Notes: a model not told the origin generated them from the sequence alone. A stretch of 64,000 bases of DNA from Nipponacmea schrenckii (GCA_030562195.1 CM060201.1:34082067-34146066); one strand, 5' to 3'. Shown: positions 22,951 to 35,439, counted from the stretch's first letter. Program-made: numbers and translations.

Positions 22951-24625
22951 ACATTGTGAACCTTTTAGACTGGTCCACTTGTGGACTCTCGTAGACTTGG
23001 GTAACGTGGGGGCAGGATTTGAAAAATAACGTTTTATATCATCAAGTGATTTTATGACAAAATTATTTGTATTTTCTTTTTTTTTTTTTCTAGAGGTGCA
23101 ACATTTTCTATAGGAGAAACATTTTCTATTTGTTGTTGTGGTTGTGTCCTGGCAAAGTTTCATTCATTGCATACTGCGTGGCGTTGCCTGTTTGCCAAGG
23201 TGCAGAGGTGTAATAATACTATAACAGTTGTACTTTCTGTCGTTCTTGTCTGTTTTACCGCTAAGCTCTTATATGCTTTTGCTAAGCTCTTATATACTCT
23301 TTTTATTATGTTACTGTTGTTCCTTGAAATGATAGAAGACAGGGTTTAGATAATATTATTTGTATTGCTTCAGTTTTTAATTCTATACAAGACAATAATA
23401 ATAATATTATACAAATAATTCAATTCAATATAAACATTATACATATGAATATTAAAATATATACATGTATACAGGTTGGGGTGTTTTCATGAATTACATA
23501 ATAATGGGGTTTGGAGAGTTTACTCGCTTGCAATGTCGAGAGGCACTACTTGCCAATATTCTAAGGACATGACTCCAATATTATCTTGTGCACTTGTGAG
23601 TCCACGCATTGAGTCCTGATGCAACCTGGTCAGATAATCTAAAGCTCAATTTGATATAATTGAATAGTTGCTTTTATAGATTATCCACCGAGTTGCACCA
23701 GTTGGGGCAGTCAATAGGCAAGTATGGAATCTAAGGCTCAAAGTATAATAACGTTTGATTAATTGCTTTTATAGATTCCATATCAGGCCGTGACTACCAA
23801 TGCTCTCACCTACATGCAATACATTCATAAAATGAACCTTACCTTGAAATGATAGAAGACAGGGTTTAGATAATATAATTTGTATTGCTTCAGTTGTTAA
23901 TTGAAGAATATGGCGGAGGCTGGGTTATATAGCCCATTCTAATACGCTGTATCTATAATCAAATACAGAGCTAACAACCAGTTTGTTTGTGGCAACCCAG
24001 AATAGTAATTAAAACTATAGCCAAATCCCTCTAATCAACAACTAAGCTTAATTAGCAATACTACCCTGTCTTCCCTTTCAGGTCAATAGTTAATCTCTGA
24101 GATTAATAATTAATAATATGAAGGTTAATCTACTACAATACTTCATTTTTATCATTTCTTGATCATAAATTGTCAATAGTACACAATTACACTTGTGGAC
24201 TCTCGTAGACTTGGGTAACGTGGGGGCAGGATTTGAAAAATAAAGTTTTATATCATCAAGTGATTTTATGACAAAAATATTTGTATTTTCTTTTTTTTTT
24301 TTCTAGAGGTGCAACATTTTCTATAGGAGGAACATTATCTATTTGTTGTTGTGGTTGTTTTAGTAAAGGACTAAATAAAGTAGATAAACTCATTTGTATT
24401 TTCTAGTTCTAAAGATGGAACATTTTCTATAGCAGGAGGTGGAACATTTTCTATAGCAGGAACATTTTCTTGTTGTTTTAATAAAGTTGATAAACTCCCC
24501 TCCATTCCCATTTGCGATAATCTTCTATCTTCAATTTTAGATTTCATTTCATTTTATCTTTACTTTTAATGTATTCTTTATTACGTATTTCGATTTTGGC
24601 GAAAACGTATTGTAATCGTTCGGAT
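22951..24625. other. Locally duplicated AT-rich spacer
   Basis: About 22900-23100 (CACTTGTGGACTCTCGTAGA, GGGTAACGTGGGGGCAGGAT, then a T-run and TAGAGGTGCAACATTTTCTA) recurs at about 24145-24345. GATAGAAGACAGGGTTTAGA recurs at 23330 and 23850, and the CATTGCATACTGCGTGGCGT piece at 22851 and 23166. The stretch 23380-24120 between them holds no recognised gene. The whole looks like serial tandem duplication of the outer end of the inverted arm. Confidence 0.6.
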
Positions 24626-24629
24626 TATT

Positions 24630-25700
24630 TTTTTTTTTTTTTTTTTTTTTGCGATTCTTGGATGAGTTTGCAGACAAACTGGTCAAAGGTGCATACATTC
24701 TAAATCTACAGATGATCTAAGAATGATTTCTTTTATCAAATAAAACAAAACCGGAAGTTCTATCTCTGACCGGAAGTGAGAACCGGAAAATAAGGTTTAT
24801 TTTCAGTTCGATTTTGACCGGATTTTCAGATTTGAAAACTTCAATGTATTTGTCAACTAACAATTATAGGTTTTATGCAATTTGGTTAAATATTCTACCC
24901 ACGATTTGCAATTCAATATTCAAGGGTCATCGGCAAAAATTTCAGACCGTGACTTCTCCTTTGATATAAATGGTAAAATTTTGAAACTTTACCAGTCGAT
25001 AGGCGATATGATTATAATTTTTGAAAAAATGTGAAAAATAAATGCCACTTGTGGTTTAGCCTCAAATGACGTAATTACGTAACTTCCGGTCTATAACTGC
25101 TAGGTGAAAAGTGAAAACTGTTTTATAAATAACTTGTCAATAGTAATTGATTTGACCTAAATAATTAGGTCAAGCTGCCATATCGGCCGCCATTTTGAAT
25201 TTTCGTTACAATTCTTAAATCCGAAATTCAGACACTACTGATAGACCGATTTTGATGAAATTTAGCACATAGATACAATGGATCATTATCTACCTTTTCT
25301 TGAGACCGATTTTCAAATTTCGTATTTTCTTTCGAATTATTTAAATTTCGATTTTTTCAAAATTAGGTCTCTTTAACGGCTACGGAAGGTGTGACCCACT
25401 TAATCTATGACCTTGAAAATTAGGTCAAATAATATTCAATATATTGTCTACGAGTAGATATTTTTTAATTTGGCTTACTTCATCGAGATAAGTGTACTTA
25501 AAATACAGCAAAAATTGATAATTTTCATATTTTCGCCATCATTAACCGTTACGGAAGGTGTGACCTAATTATTTTATGACTTTAAAAACTAGGTCAAATG
25601 ATATTCAATATATTGTCTAGATGTAGGTCATTGCAAATTTAGCCTACATAATTTTTTAAAGGGCTCTCGAAATACGTTCATAATTGTAAGCAATTCTAGT
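24630..25700 (+). repeat. 1.1-kb CCGGAAGT-bearing repeat, copy B
   Basis: Direct-orientation match of 11170-12275, with few substitutions and small indels. It starts after a T-run of about 20 and ends at AATACGTTCATAATTGTAAG. It directly abuts the Polinton relic. Confidence 0.85.
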
Positions 25701-26440
25701 TTCTTTTTATTTTCATATTCCAAATCAGTCATTTTTTTACTAAAAATATATCTCATAACTTTATGTCCTGCTTGTTTTCTGGTATTAACAAAGACATATC
25801 CATGATCGTCAGGATTGTTCCATTGCCTTCTACAAAGTTTTTAAAATTCGTCTTTTTCCATACCATGAATAATGGATTGGAATATTTGTGATAAATCTTT
25901 ATTGTTTAATTCAAACAAATAAAACAATTAGTGTCTTTCTAATAAACATTCCGTCCATTCCATAAAATTATTGAGCTTGATATATACAATGACAATTGTG
26001 ATGTCTGCCTTTAGTAAACGAGTTAACGATGGGTTCTTTTCTTTTATACAATAATTTATAAATTCTTCAGGTGTGTTGTTATTTTTTAATTCTTCATCGT
26101 TTTGGTAAATATTTAATATTTGCTGTACTTCATCTTTCGGTAAATATTCTAAACCTTTTTGAAATTGATAATATAATTGATCTAGAGTTGATGTATAAAT
26201 GTAGAGGCACTCGAAATCTAATAATTAAGGTATTGTTAAAATTTTAAATAAGAGGTGAGTTTTTCCTGACCCCTATTGACCAACGATACAATTTGTGTTT
26301 AAGTATTAATCCCTCTCCTTCTTTTCTAATCTCAGTTTCACCCGTACCGATTTGATCAATTTATTTAGGCAAACCTTCTTTAATCGTTATCTTCGTGGCG
26401 TGATTGAATTGTTTGACGCTGACTAAGATATCTTTTATAC
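25700..26440 (-). pseudogene. Polinton/Maverick packaging-ATPase relic
   Basis: On the - strand, broken frames contain a Walker A motif, GQ*GSGKTHLLFKIL, at about 26286-26244 in which one codon is a stop. They continue as LLDFECLYIYTSTLDQLYYQ, a low-complexity acidic section, and near the end QIFQSIIHGMEKDEF and NPDDHGYVFVNTRK. The size, order and P-loop suit the FtsK/HerA-type genome-packaging ATPase of Polintons and related adintovirus-like elements. At least three stops and one frameshift interrupt it. The family call is from pattern memory. Confidence 0.5.
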
Positions 26441-26630
26441 CCGAATTTTTCCATGTCTAAATTATGTCTATGTTTTGCCTTGGCTGCAGCGTCTTCGGCT
26501 TTTTTCTTATTTACCGCCGAAGCTATACCACTTGCTCCACCGGCAAAAGCACCTGCAGCTGCTAATCCTCCGAAAATTTATGGGAGAAGAAACAGAAACC
26601 CACCATCTTTAGCTTGCTTGTCTATGGAAA
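26440..26630 (-). pseudogene. Polinton small Gly/Ala-rich virion-type protein relic
   Basis: On the - strand, upstream of the ATPase relic: GGFLFLLP, a stop, then GGLAAAGAFAGGASGIASAV followed by a lysine/alanine helix ending RHNLDMEKF. A hydrophobic glycine-rich stretch followed by a charged helix with RHN.-ME is typical of a small Polinton protein usually labelled PX-like or minor capsid. The + strand frame over the same bases only mimics a secreted protein. Confidence 0.45.
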
Positions 26631-26639
26631 TTGACATGA

Positions 26640-27278
26640 ATTGCATGAATTTTAAAGTTATGTTTTGTATTATTATCTTGATGTTTGTAATTGAGCAAGA
26701 AAGAAGGGGATGTTATATCCCTAGCTATAAACTTATGAAAATGTGGTTTGATTGTATTATGATGGATATCAGAGTTACGTCCCTTTCTTACCTTACTTAC
26801 CTTTATAGTATAGAGAGTTAGAATGTAAAAAGTAAACAATGATGTCAGCCATGTTCCTTATTAAATAAACCCATAGTATTTTAAATCCGAGGTTTTCCCT
26901 TTATGTTATTACCCATCGGGAAACACCCAAACATTATAACAGGTTCCAGTTGATTACTCTCAAATTATATTTATAATACCCTTCTTGCCTCTTTTGAGCT
27001 TTGCCAACTTCTTCTGATGCAGCTGTATAAGCGTGTCCAAGTTTGGACTTTAGTTCATCGGTATAGGTATAGTACAATAGTACTACGTTTATAGCTAAAG
27101 TAGGCTTTCTTCCAAACATGAGTTCAAAAGGCGAGAATTTGGTAGTTGAGTTTTTGGTACAGTTGTATGAATGAACTAATGGACCAATGTAAGTCTTCCA
27201 ATCTGACTTTTGTTGAGTAAAGTCCTATTGAAACGCTCAAAGTGACCATTGCCCTGAGGATTGTAACCCTGGGTGTGT
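26640..27278 (-). pseudogene. Gypsy integrase fragment, left half of a mirrored pair
   Basis: On the - strand, 27275-27190 reads YNPQGNGHFERFNRTLLNKS, the conserved integrase stretch after the catalytic core. After a frameshift, 27185-26940 reads HSYNCTKNSTTKFSPFELMF then GRKPTLA. Below 26940 comes non-coding, LTR-like sequence starting TGTTATAATGTTTGGG on this strand. It is mirrored by 28611-29170. Confidence 0.75.
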
Positions 27279-28610
27279 ACAAAACGAAGACCCAAAGACC
27301 TAAGACCTAAGACCTAAAAAAGGAAGACCCCACGAGGTAAAAAACGAAGACCTAAAAAAGGAAGACCCCACCAAGTAAAAAACGAAGACCCTGTGAAAAA
27401 ATCCGACAAGGCATAGGAATATTCCATTGAAATTTTACTGGATGGTTAAGCATGTCAACACGCCAATTTCCCCAGAAAATGAGCAAAATCCATCTCTCCC
27501 TCCCTTCCCTACAGGATGAAACATAAATACGGACGAAAAAAAAGGTATAAAAGGAAGACCCCACCAAGTAAAAAACGAAGACCCTGTGAAAAATTCCGAC
27601 AAGGCATAGGAATATTCCATTGAAATTTTACTGGATGGTTAAGCATGTCAACACGCCAATTTTCCCAGAAAATGAGCAAAACCCACCACTCCCTCCCTTC
27701 CCTACAGGGTGAAACATAAATACGGACATAAAAAAATGGTATAAAAGGAAGACCCCACCAGGTAAAAAACGAAGACCCTGTGAAAAAATCCGACTAGGCA
27801 TAAGAATATTCCATTGAAATTTTACTCGAAGGTTAAGCATGTCGATACGCCAATTTCCCCAGAAAATGAGCAAAATCCATCACCCCCTCCCTTCCCTACA
27901 GGGTGAAACATAAATACGGACGTTAAAAAGAAGGTATAAAAGGAAGACCCCACCAGGTAAAAAACGAAGACCCTGTGAAAAAATCCGACAAGGCATAGGA
28001 ATATTCCATTGAAATTTTACTCGAAGGTTAAGCATGTCAATACGCCAATTTCTCCAAAAAATGAGCAAAATCCATCACCCCCTCCCTTCCCTACAGGGTG
28101 AAACATAAATACGGACGTAAAAAAGAAGGTATAAAAGGAAGACCCCACCAGGTAAAAAACGAAGACCCTGTGAAAAAATCCGACAAGGCATAGGAATATT
28201 CCATTGAAATTTTACTCGAAGGTTAAGCATGTCAATACGCCAATTTCCCCAGAAAATGAGCAAAATCCATCACCCCCTCCCTTCCCTACAGGGTGAAACA
28301 TAAATACGGAAGTAAAAAAAGGTATAAAAGGAAGACCCCACCAGGTAAAAAACGAAGACCCTGTGAAAAAATCCGACAAGGCATAGGAATATTCCATTGA
28401 AATTTTACTCGAAGGTTAAGCATGTCAATACGCCAATTTCCCCAGAAAATGAGCAAAATCCATCACCCCCTCCCTTCCCTACAGGGTGAAACATAAATAC
28501 GGACGTTAAAAAGAAGGTATAAAAGGAAGACCCCACCAGGTAAAAAACGAAGACCCTGTGAAAAATTCCGACAAGGCATAGGAATATTCCATTGAAATTT
28601 TACTCGAAGG
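27279..28610 (+). repeat. 195-bp tandem array with GAAGACC borders
   Basis: Starts ACAAAACGAAGACCCAAAGA then CCTAAGACC repeats, followed by about six and a half units of 193-195 bp. Each carries GGTATAAAAGGAAGACCCCA, CCAGGTAAAAAACGAAGACC and ATTCCATTGAAATTTTACTC. The core AAAACGAAGACC is shared with the minisatellite of 12752-15272, so the two are related. 195 bp is 65 codons, which explains the repeated open frames; none looks real. Confidence 0.9.
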
Positions 28611-29170
28611 TTACATTGGTCCATTAGTTCATGCATACAACTGTACCAAAAACTCAACTACCAAATTCTCGCCTTTTGAACTCATGTTTGGAAGAAAGCC
28701 TACTTTAGCTATAAACGTAGTACTATAGTACTATACCTATACCGATGAACTAAAGTCCAAACTTGAACACGCTTATACAGCTGCATCAGAAGAAGTTGGC
28801 AAAGCTCAAAAGAGGCAAGAAGGGTATTATAAATATAATTTGAGAGTAATCAACTGGAACCTGTTATAATGTTTGGGTGTTTCCCGATGGGTAATAACAT
28901 AAAGGGAAAACCTCGGATTTAAAATACTATGGGTTTATTTAATAAGGAACATGGCTGACATCATTGTTTACATTTTACATTTTAACTCTCTATACTATAA
29001 AGGTAAGTAAGGTAAGAAAGGGACGTAACTCTGATATCCATCATAATACAATCAAACCACATTTTCATAAGTTTATAGCTAGGGATATAACATCCCCTTC
29101 TTTCTTGCTCAATTACAAACATCAAGATAATAATACAAAACATAACTTTAAAATTCATGCAATTAACTCA
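28611..29170 (+). pseudogene. Gypsy integrase fragment, right half of the mirrored pair
   Basis: Reverse complement of 26640-27190. Reads GPLVHAYNCTKNSTTKFSPF then ELMFGRKPTLA and ends INWNLL with a stop near 28866, followed by TGTTATAATGTTTGGGTG, which could be an LTR start. It lacks the core that the left half still has. Confidence 0.75.
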
Positions 29171-29471
29171 TGCAAAATAATTATTCTATGTCTATCTTGA
29201 CAATGAATGTTTCTTCACTAGATTTATCAAATTTTCTAAATAGAATTTAGTTCAAATAAATTTTGTAAAAACATAAGCTTATATATATCTAAACACTTAA
29301 CTTAAATAAACACTTAAATCACACTTTGATTTTCTTTTGTATTTTCTCATTTCCAAATTAACTCTTTTAATGTCAAAACACGAACATGTGAATATCTTTA
29401 TATTCATATTATGATTTTAACATTTATCTATTTAACTTTATTTAGCACTTGCACTTTGGAATCAAATAGAA
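29171..29471. other. Non-coding flank of gypsy pol
   Basis: AT-rich, downstream of the integrase stop on the - strand. Possibly the polypurine/LTR end of that element, but no clear LTR boundary was seen. Confidence 0.35.
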
Positions 29472-31680
29472 TTAGAATAGTACATAATCCTTAAAACGAA
29501 CAGATGGACGTTTAAGTCGATTAGATCTTCGCTGAGGCTGAACTAGTATTGGTCTTGGTAGTTCATCATTCGGATTATCATGATTTTCATTTCTAGAATT
29601 GGTCTTTGCAGTTCCTCATCTTGATTATTATTATCTTCTCCTCCTCTTCTGAATATATCATCTTCATCTTCTTCTTCTGTATTTTGATCATGAAGTTGTA
29701 CATTTTGATATGGAATGAGTTTGAAAAATGTATTATTTCTAGTTATAACATGACTTCCTCTTCTTGCAGTTATCATATTACCATTACATGAAATAACTTG
29801 ATATGGATTAGCATTAAAAGGAGTAGTCAATTTATTTCTACGGCGTTGTTTGATTAAAACAGTGTCTCCAACTTCAAGTTTGCTTTCTCTAGTCTTTCTT
29901 CGTTGATCAGCATATGATTTTATTCTATTTTTCATTGCATTATCATGGTTTCTAATAATATTATCGTTTTTGGGAAAAGATAGTATAGGTAAAAGAGTTT
30001 TCATTTTTCTTCCAGTAAGAGCTTCAAAAGGTGACATTCCAGTTGTTGAATGTTTTGTTGATCTAAACTGCCTTAAGAAATTTTGAAGAGTTTGTCTATA
30101 ATTTAAATTTTCTGCTACAGATGTTCGTATTGCTTTGTTTAAAGTTCTCTTAAAACGTTCTACTTCCGAATTGGCTTCTGGATGTAATGGAGTAATTTTC
30201 CTATGAGTAAATCCAAAAACGTTTGCAAAGTTACTAAAATCACGACCATTAAAAGGGGGACCATTGTCAGTTTTGACAATATCAGGTATGCCTTGACGAG
30301 CAAATACTTCATCTAAAATTGGAATAACCTTATCAGCAGATGTAGTTTTTAAAAAGTGAACTTCAGGGAATCTACTGTATTCATCTATGGCTACCAATAT
30401 ATATTCACCGTTAGGGAAAGGACCGGCAAAATCGATTGCATTTTCTTTCCAGGGACTTTCAGGTAACATTGACATATTTAAAGGTGTTCTATAATCAGCA
30501 TTGGTGGGTGTGGCTGCTTGACATGATATATATTGTTTCACCTTATTTTCTACTAGCTTATCAATTCCTGGAAACCAGACTGTCTCTCTAATATAACTCT
30601 TGGTTTATGCCTTGATGACCACTGTGGGCTAAATTTAACGCTCTGTTTCTAAGTATAGAAGGTAATACAATTCTGTTTCCTCTCAAAATAATTCCTTCAT
30701 GTTCTGTCAATTCATCTTTAACATTTTTAAATTCAGTTATCGAATTGCTAGTCCAATCATCGGTTTTAATTGCAGTTAACAATTCTTGTAAGAGTTCATC
30801 TTTTTTTGTAGCACGTTGAACTTCAGATATAGTCATTGCATTCGGAATGGCTTTATTGCAGATGTAATGGATGAATTCTTCTGCCAGATTATTCTTATTA
30901 GGTTTGTTAACTGGGTGACGACTAATATAATCCGCGGATTTTCATCATCTCGACCGGGTCTATAAATGATATCACAATCATAGGGTACAAGTCTTAATCT
31001 CCATCTCTCAATATGAGCAGACATAGGTTTTTGTGATTTAAAAATACTAATTAAAGGTTTATTATCTGTAAAGATTTTAAATTTAGCACCGTAAAAACAT
31101 ATAAATGAAAGTGTTCGACACACCAAACTACTGCTAACATTTCGCTCTCAGTTTGGGAATAACGAGATTCAACGTCAGATAAAGCACGACTACCGTAACT
31201 AAGAATTTTACTATTTTGTACAAGAATCGCTCCCAGACCACAAGGACTAGCATCAACTAATAGTTCAGTTTCCTTACACGGGTCAAAATAGTTCATAACA
31301 TGAGCTCCGGATAAAGCCTCCTTTAAATCATCAAGTGCTTGTTGTTCTTTCGATTCCCATTTCCAAAACATCACTTTGTGAGTCAAAAGTCTTAATGGTG
31401 CAGTTAGCGAAGCATAATTAGGTATAAATTTTGAAACATATTGCGCCATTCCCAATAAAGAAGGTACTTCACTAGAGTTAGTAGGATTATTACAGTTCAT
31501 TATTGAATCAATTTTCTTTGGGTCAGCACACACTCCTGAAGAACTAAAAATATGTCCAAAAATTTTAATTTCAGTCTGTGAGAAAGTACATTTCTCTTTA
31601 TTCAAAGTTATATTATTTTCTTGGAGTCTATTTAACACATTACGTAAATTTTCATCATATTCTTTTTGGTCTCTACCATG
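29472..31680 (-). pseudogene. Ty3/gypsy pol: RT (partial), RNase H, integrase
   Basis: Reading leftward: the RT end (FGRDQKEYDENL-like to EKCTFSQTEIKIFGHIFSSS, AQYVSKFIPNYASLTAPL), RNase H (LLVDASPCGLGAIL, YSQTESEMLAVVW, TDNKPLISIFK), the tether (HIERWRLRLVPYDCDIIYRPG), the zinc-binding N-terminal integrase region with HSGHQGI, then the DDE core (AIDFAGPFP, VKTDNGPPFN, HPEANSEVERFKRTL) and C-terminal domain. Frames shift near 31090, 30835, 30560 and 29580. The true C-terminus, RFKDYVLF with a stop, is at 29472. The YVDD-bearing first half of RT, protease and gag are missing, because the element is cut at about 31680 by a LINE on the other strand. Confidence 0.9.
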
Positions 31681-33430
31681 GAATTTGGTAATTAAAATGA
31701 TCGATAAAGCCAAAAAACAGTTTAACATAAAACTTGCTTCAGATCAGAAAAACTCAAAACATATCTGGAAAGTTATCAACTCCTTAACTAATAAGGCTAA
31801 TAATTCAATTGATCTGATTCCTTTAGAACCCGAGATAGTCAATGATCATTTTTCAAATATTGCATCCAAATTGATTAATCAAAAGCATGTTCATAGAAAT
31901 ATTGATAAAAGTTATTACGTAAATAAAGTAGAAGAATTTGTCACTTGTAAGTTCAATTCTAATGAAGAATGTTCTATTCCCTACATTAACAAATATGAAG
32001 TTTTTAAGCAGTTGTCTTCGTTAAATACAACCAAAAGTGCTGGTTTAGATAAATTAAATCCCCTATTTCCCTAATATGGTGCTTTTACGTTAAGTGGTCT
32101 TTTGACACATATATATAATCTATGCATTGATGCAAATATATTTCCTGATAAATTCAAAGAAGCAAAAGTTTTACCACTGTATAAATCCGGCGCTAAATCT
32201 GACCCTAATAATTATAGACCAATTTCTGTATTATCTAGTGTATCTAAACCGCTTGAAAGACATTATTCAAATCATATCAATAATTTCTTAAATAATAATA
32301 AGTTATTGCATTCGCACCAATCTGGTTTTAGGTCTAATAGTTCTTGTCAAACAGCACTGACTAACATAATTGAAAACGTTTATGATGCAGTAAATAATAA
32401 TCTTATGGTTGGTTCTGTTTTCTTTGATTTTTTTTATTATCAATTTTAGGTCCCTTGTTGTTTATCTTTATATTAATGATTTGCCATTGCATATTACAGT
32501 ATGTAACTCTAACTGTGATCTTTTTGCGGATGATACTACGATTTATACTTCTGGTAAATCGGTTACTGACATACAATTAAAATTGCAAGAAGATACTGAT
32601 GCAATCTTAAACTGGTGTTCCTTTAATGTCATGATTTTAAATGAAAATAAGACCAAATGTAGGTTAATTACAACTGCTCAACTAGCAGATTTATCAATCG
32701 AATAATCAATTTATTGAACAAGTTGAAAACTTTAAATTACTAGGTGTTATTGTGAATCAAAATTTTTCATGGACTCCGCACGTTAAGTTCGTTGCTTAAA
32801 TGACAGTTAAGAAAGATCATGCCTCAAAAATATAGATCTACTTTTTATAAATGTCACTTTCAACCATATTTGGATTATTGTTCAACTCTTTGGAATTCGT
32901 ACGACATTGCATCGGCCGATATTTTACACAGGCAACAAAAAATTGCTTTTAAATTAATTCTAGGTTCTAAATACAATACTGATTTGTCATCTTAAAAGGC
33001 TTAATATTTTTGACATTAAAACCAGGCATAATTTTAATTCGTATAAATAACTTTTCGAAGGATGATTCTTGGTAATCTTTCCTTTACATAAGCTTACTTC
33101 CTGTTCCACAGGTATTCTTTTCACCAACTATAGGTTTACATGTACTTACTAATAACTATCTTAACAATTGTGTTTCTCCATGATTTAATGATTCAAGTAA
33201 TTTATTAATTTTTTTTTCCCTTTCTCACAGGTATATGACATATTGTTACACCAACGATTCTATTTTGGCCTAACTTGAACCATTTTGAAAATATAAATTA
33301 TTACTGTCAAACATCCTTAAAGCTTGTCTTGAGCATGGACAAATCCTACCTCACCCTCCATAATAAGAGCAAACTTAAAATGGAATAGGGTTGGGTAGCA
33401 CGCCCGCAGCACATGCACTGACCCTTTGGC

Positions 33431-33461
<31 letters not shown>

Positions 33462-34168
33462 GAATGTATATGTATGTTTTGATGTTTGATCGTCCAGGCC
33501 TGTAGCCAGACTCGATTTTTCGGGGGACGGAGGGGGGAGTTGCAGAATTTTCGGGGCCTGTGATCGTCTCATGCACATGTACTAGTCTATTCCTTGGTTT
33601 TTGTGGTCATGTACTTGATCGCCCATCTGTCCATTTTATGCACATGTACTTGTGTATTTTAAAACGAATTGTACGTTGAAATGATCTATGGTTTTTGCTG
33701 TCATGTACTTGATCGCCGGAAGATAAATCTGTCCATTTTCTACGCCTACTTGTGTTTTTTTTTTTTAAAATGTACGTTGAAATAATATATGCTTTTTGCG
33801 GTCGTGTGGTTGGTCGCGGGGGGTAGGTTTGTCCGTTTTATGCACGTGTGCTTGTGTGTTTCGGACGGGTTGCGCATTGGAGTGTTGTGGATTTTTTTTT
33901 TTGCGGTAGTGTGCTTGATCACCGGGGAATAGATGATATCTGTTTTCTGGCGTTGGGGTGCTTGGCTGTGGAAGGTGTACGGCGTTCCGGTGTGCGGTTT
34001 GTTAGAGATGCGCGGGTGCATTTTTTTTTTTTTTTTGCTGCTTGTTGCATGGCCGCGGGAACTATATGTTTTATCCATTTTATAAACAAATTGTCCATCT
34101 AATGCACATGTCCTTGTGTATTGGGCCTAATTCTGACCCATGTAAAATAAAGAGTTTATTATTATTAT
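31681..34168 (+). pseudogene. CR1/Jockey-like LINE, deleted and decayed
   Basis: Open pieces read through the endonuclease-RT linker (KHIWKVINSL, TTKSAGLDKL) and RT (KVLPLYKSG, NYRPISVLSSVSKPLERH, LLHSHQSGFRSNSSCQTAL, VFFDF). RT motif A is followed at once by GPLLF-like sequence, so about 300-400 bp of RT are deleted. It resumes at YINDLPLHI, LFADDTTIY (the catalytic ADD) and FKLLGVIVNQNFSWTPHV. From about 33000 the frame is lost. The 3' part (33480-34110) is a diverged tandem repeat with GTACTTGATCGCC and GCACATGT words, and the end is AATAAAGAGTTTATTATTAT, a usual LINE 3' end. It cuts into the gypsy pol at 31680. Confidence 0.8.
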
Positions 34169-34665
34169 AGAGAGGCCAGATTCACCCGAATTGGAAAGCC
34201 CGTCATGAAGAGAATCAATGGAAGATTCATCAGGTACGACTTGTTTGGTTTTGCCGAGTGCTGAATTTCGCGCTGTGGGGCAGCTTACAGACACAGTAAC
34301 AGAACATCGCAAAGATGATGATTTGACTCCTGCTTACCCTGAGAATGACGAAACTGATCGGCATTACCATCTGGACAATCAGTTGAACAAGAAGTAAGAC
34401 CAGCTCGACCGAGACAACCTCCTCAATGGATTCAAAGCGGTGAGTATAGCCTGTCTCAGCAACCAGTTACTCTTTCTACCAGTCAAAGGATAGAGTTAGC
34501 ATGATCCTTGTTACCAGCAGATTTTTCAACTCTAGCTCCTGACAGGTTGCGAGTGGTATTGGAGATGTTACCCACCTTGTGTAAGTCTTTATTCCCCGAA
34601 GAATTTAATAATTAAGATAAAATTAAAACAACGTTGTGGACAACATTTCTTAAACGAGGGGAGTA
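34169..34665 (+). pseudogene. Gypsy 3' end (integrase tail and polypurine tract)
   Basis: Includes ARPRQPPQWIQSG-like coding (about 34408-34440), a frequent end of gypsy integrases, and a purine-rich AAACGAGGGGAG tract just ahead of TGTTATAAAGG. It is in the opposite orientation to the pol at 29.5-31.7 kb, so it is a separate or rearranged copy. Confidence 0.45.
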
Positions 34666-35380
34666 TGTTATAAAGGCAATATATATTTTTAATTGTAAAT
34701 AGTTTTCATTTCAGCCAGACACTATGTTTTCTCTAACACACTGAAATCACTTTTCAACATCAGATGAATTAAGTGAACTCTTTCTTTCTACACTCACTCA
34801 TATTTATTTCTTCTCATCCTTTTTCTCTCTCTTCATTGGTTTGTCCTTAGTTTCATCTTTTGTATATTGGTTACCCCAGGATTGTAACTATTTTCTATAA
34901 TCTCATAGTCATTACTTTTACAGACTTCTATGTGGAAGGTCTTTCTATTCCCTATTTAAATCTATATTTGGATATTATAATGTAAATTGGATTTTCATTT
35001 CAATTTTGATGTATTGTGTATAAGGATATGTCAGCATATTTGGTAAGTTGATGTTTAAGGTATTATTTTTATAGCTTTGTCGGAAATAGGGTTATGTTGG
35101 TCAATTTCATTGTCAATTGGTAACCATTTTGGATTTCTATAGGATAGATAGCAATATAGTTCGTTCAAGCCTTTACCTTGAATTGATATTTGTTAAACCC
35201 CTTAATATAATTTAAGATCATAAGTAGAGTTATTACTTTAATAACGAGTTTAAAGATACTGTAACATATAGTTTATATATATTAGTATTTAATATTTTCC
35301 TTTTAAGTAATTCAGGTTTTTTTTGTCATGTTATTTAATAAAGTTTTAATCAACTAATTAATTAGCATAACCCCTGATTC
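34666..35380 (+). repeat. Probable gypsy LTR
   Basis: Starts TGTTATAAAGGC immediately after the purine tract, and contains AATAAAGTTTT (about 35337) as a polyadenylation signal. The end is uncertain (about 35375-35410). No second LTR was found. Confidence 0.4.
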
Positions 35381-35439
35381 CTGACCTATCTTGAAATTCT
35401 TCTACCCAAAAGTCTACAAAAATTAATTCTAGTGATTTC

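Noticed and set aside
26453..26821. + strand frame with an apparent signal peptide (FALAAASSAFFLFTAEA)
   Set aside because: It is the complement of the Ala/Gly-rich Polinton-type protein on the - strand, which fits a known protein pattern; the + strand product fits none.
27352..28657. Serial 60-80-residue frames with FSQGLRFLPGGVFLLY
   Set aside because: Period of 193-195 bp keeps frames open in each unit; no domain, and units end at different points.
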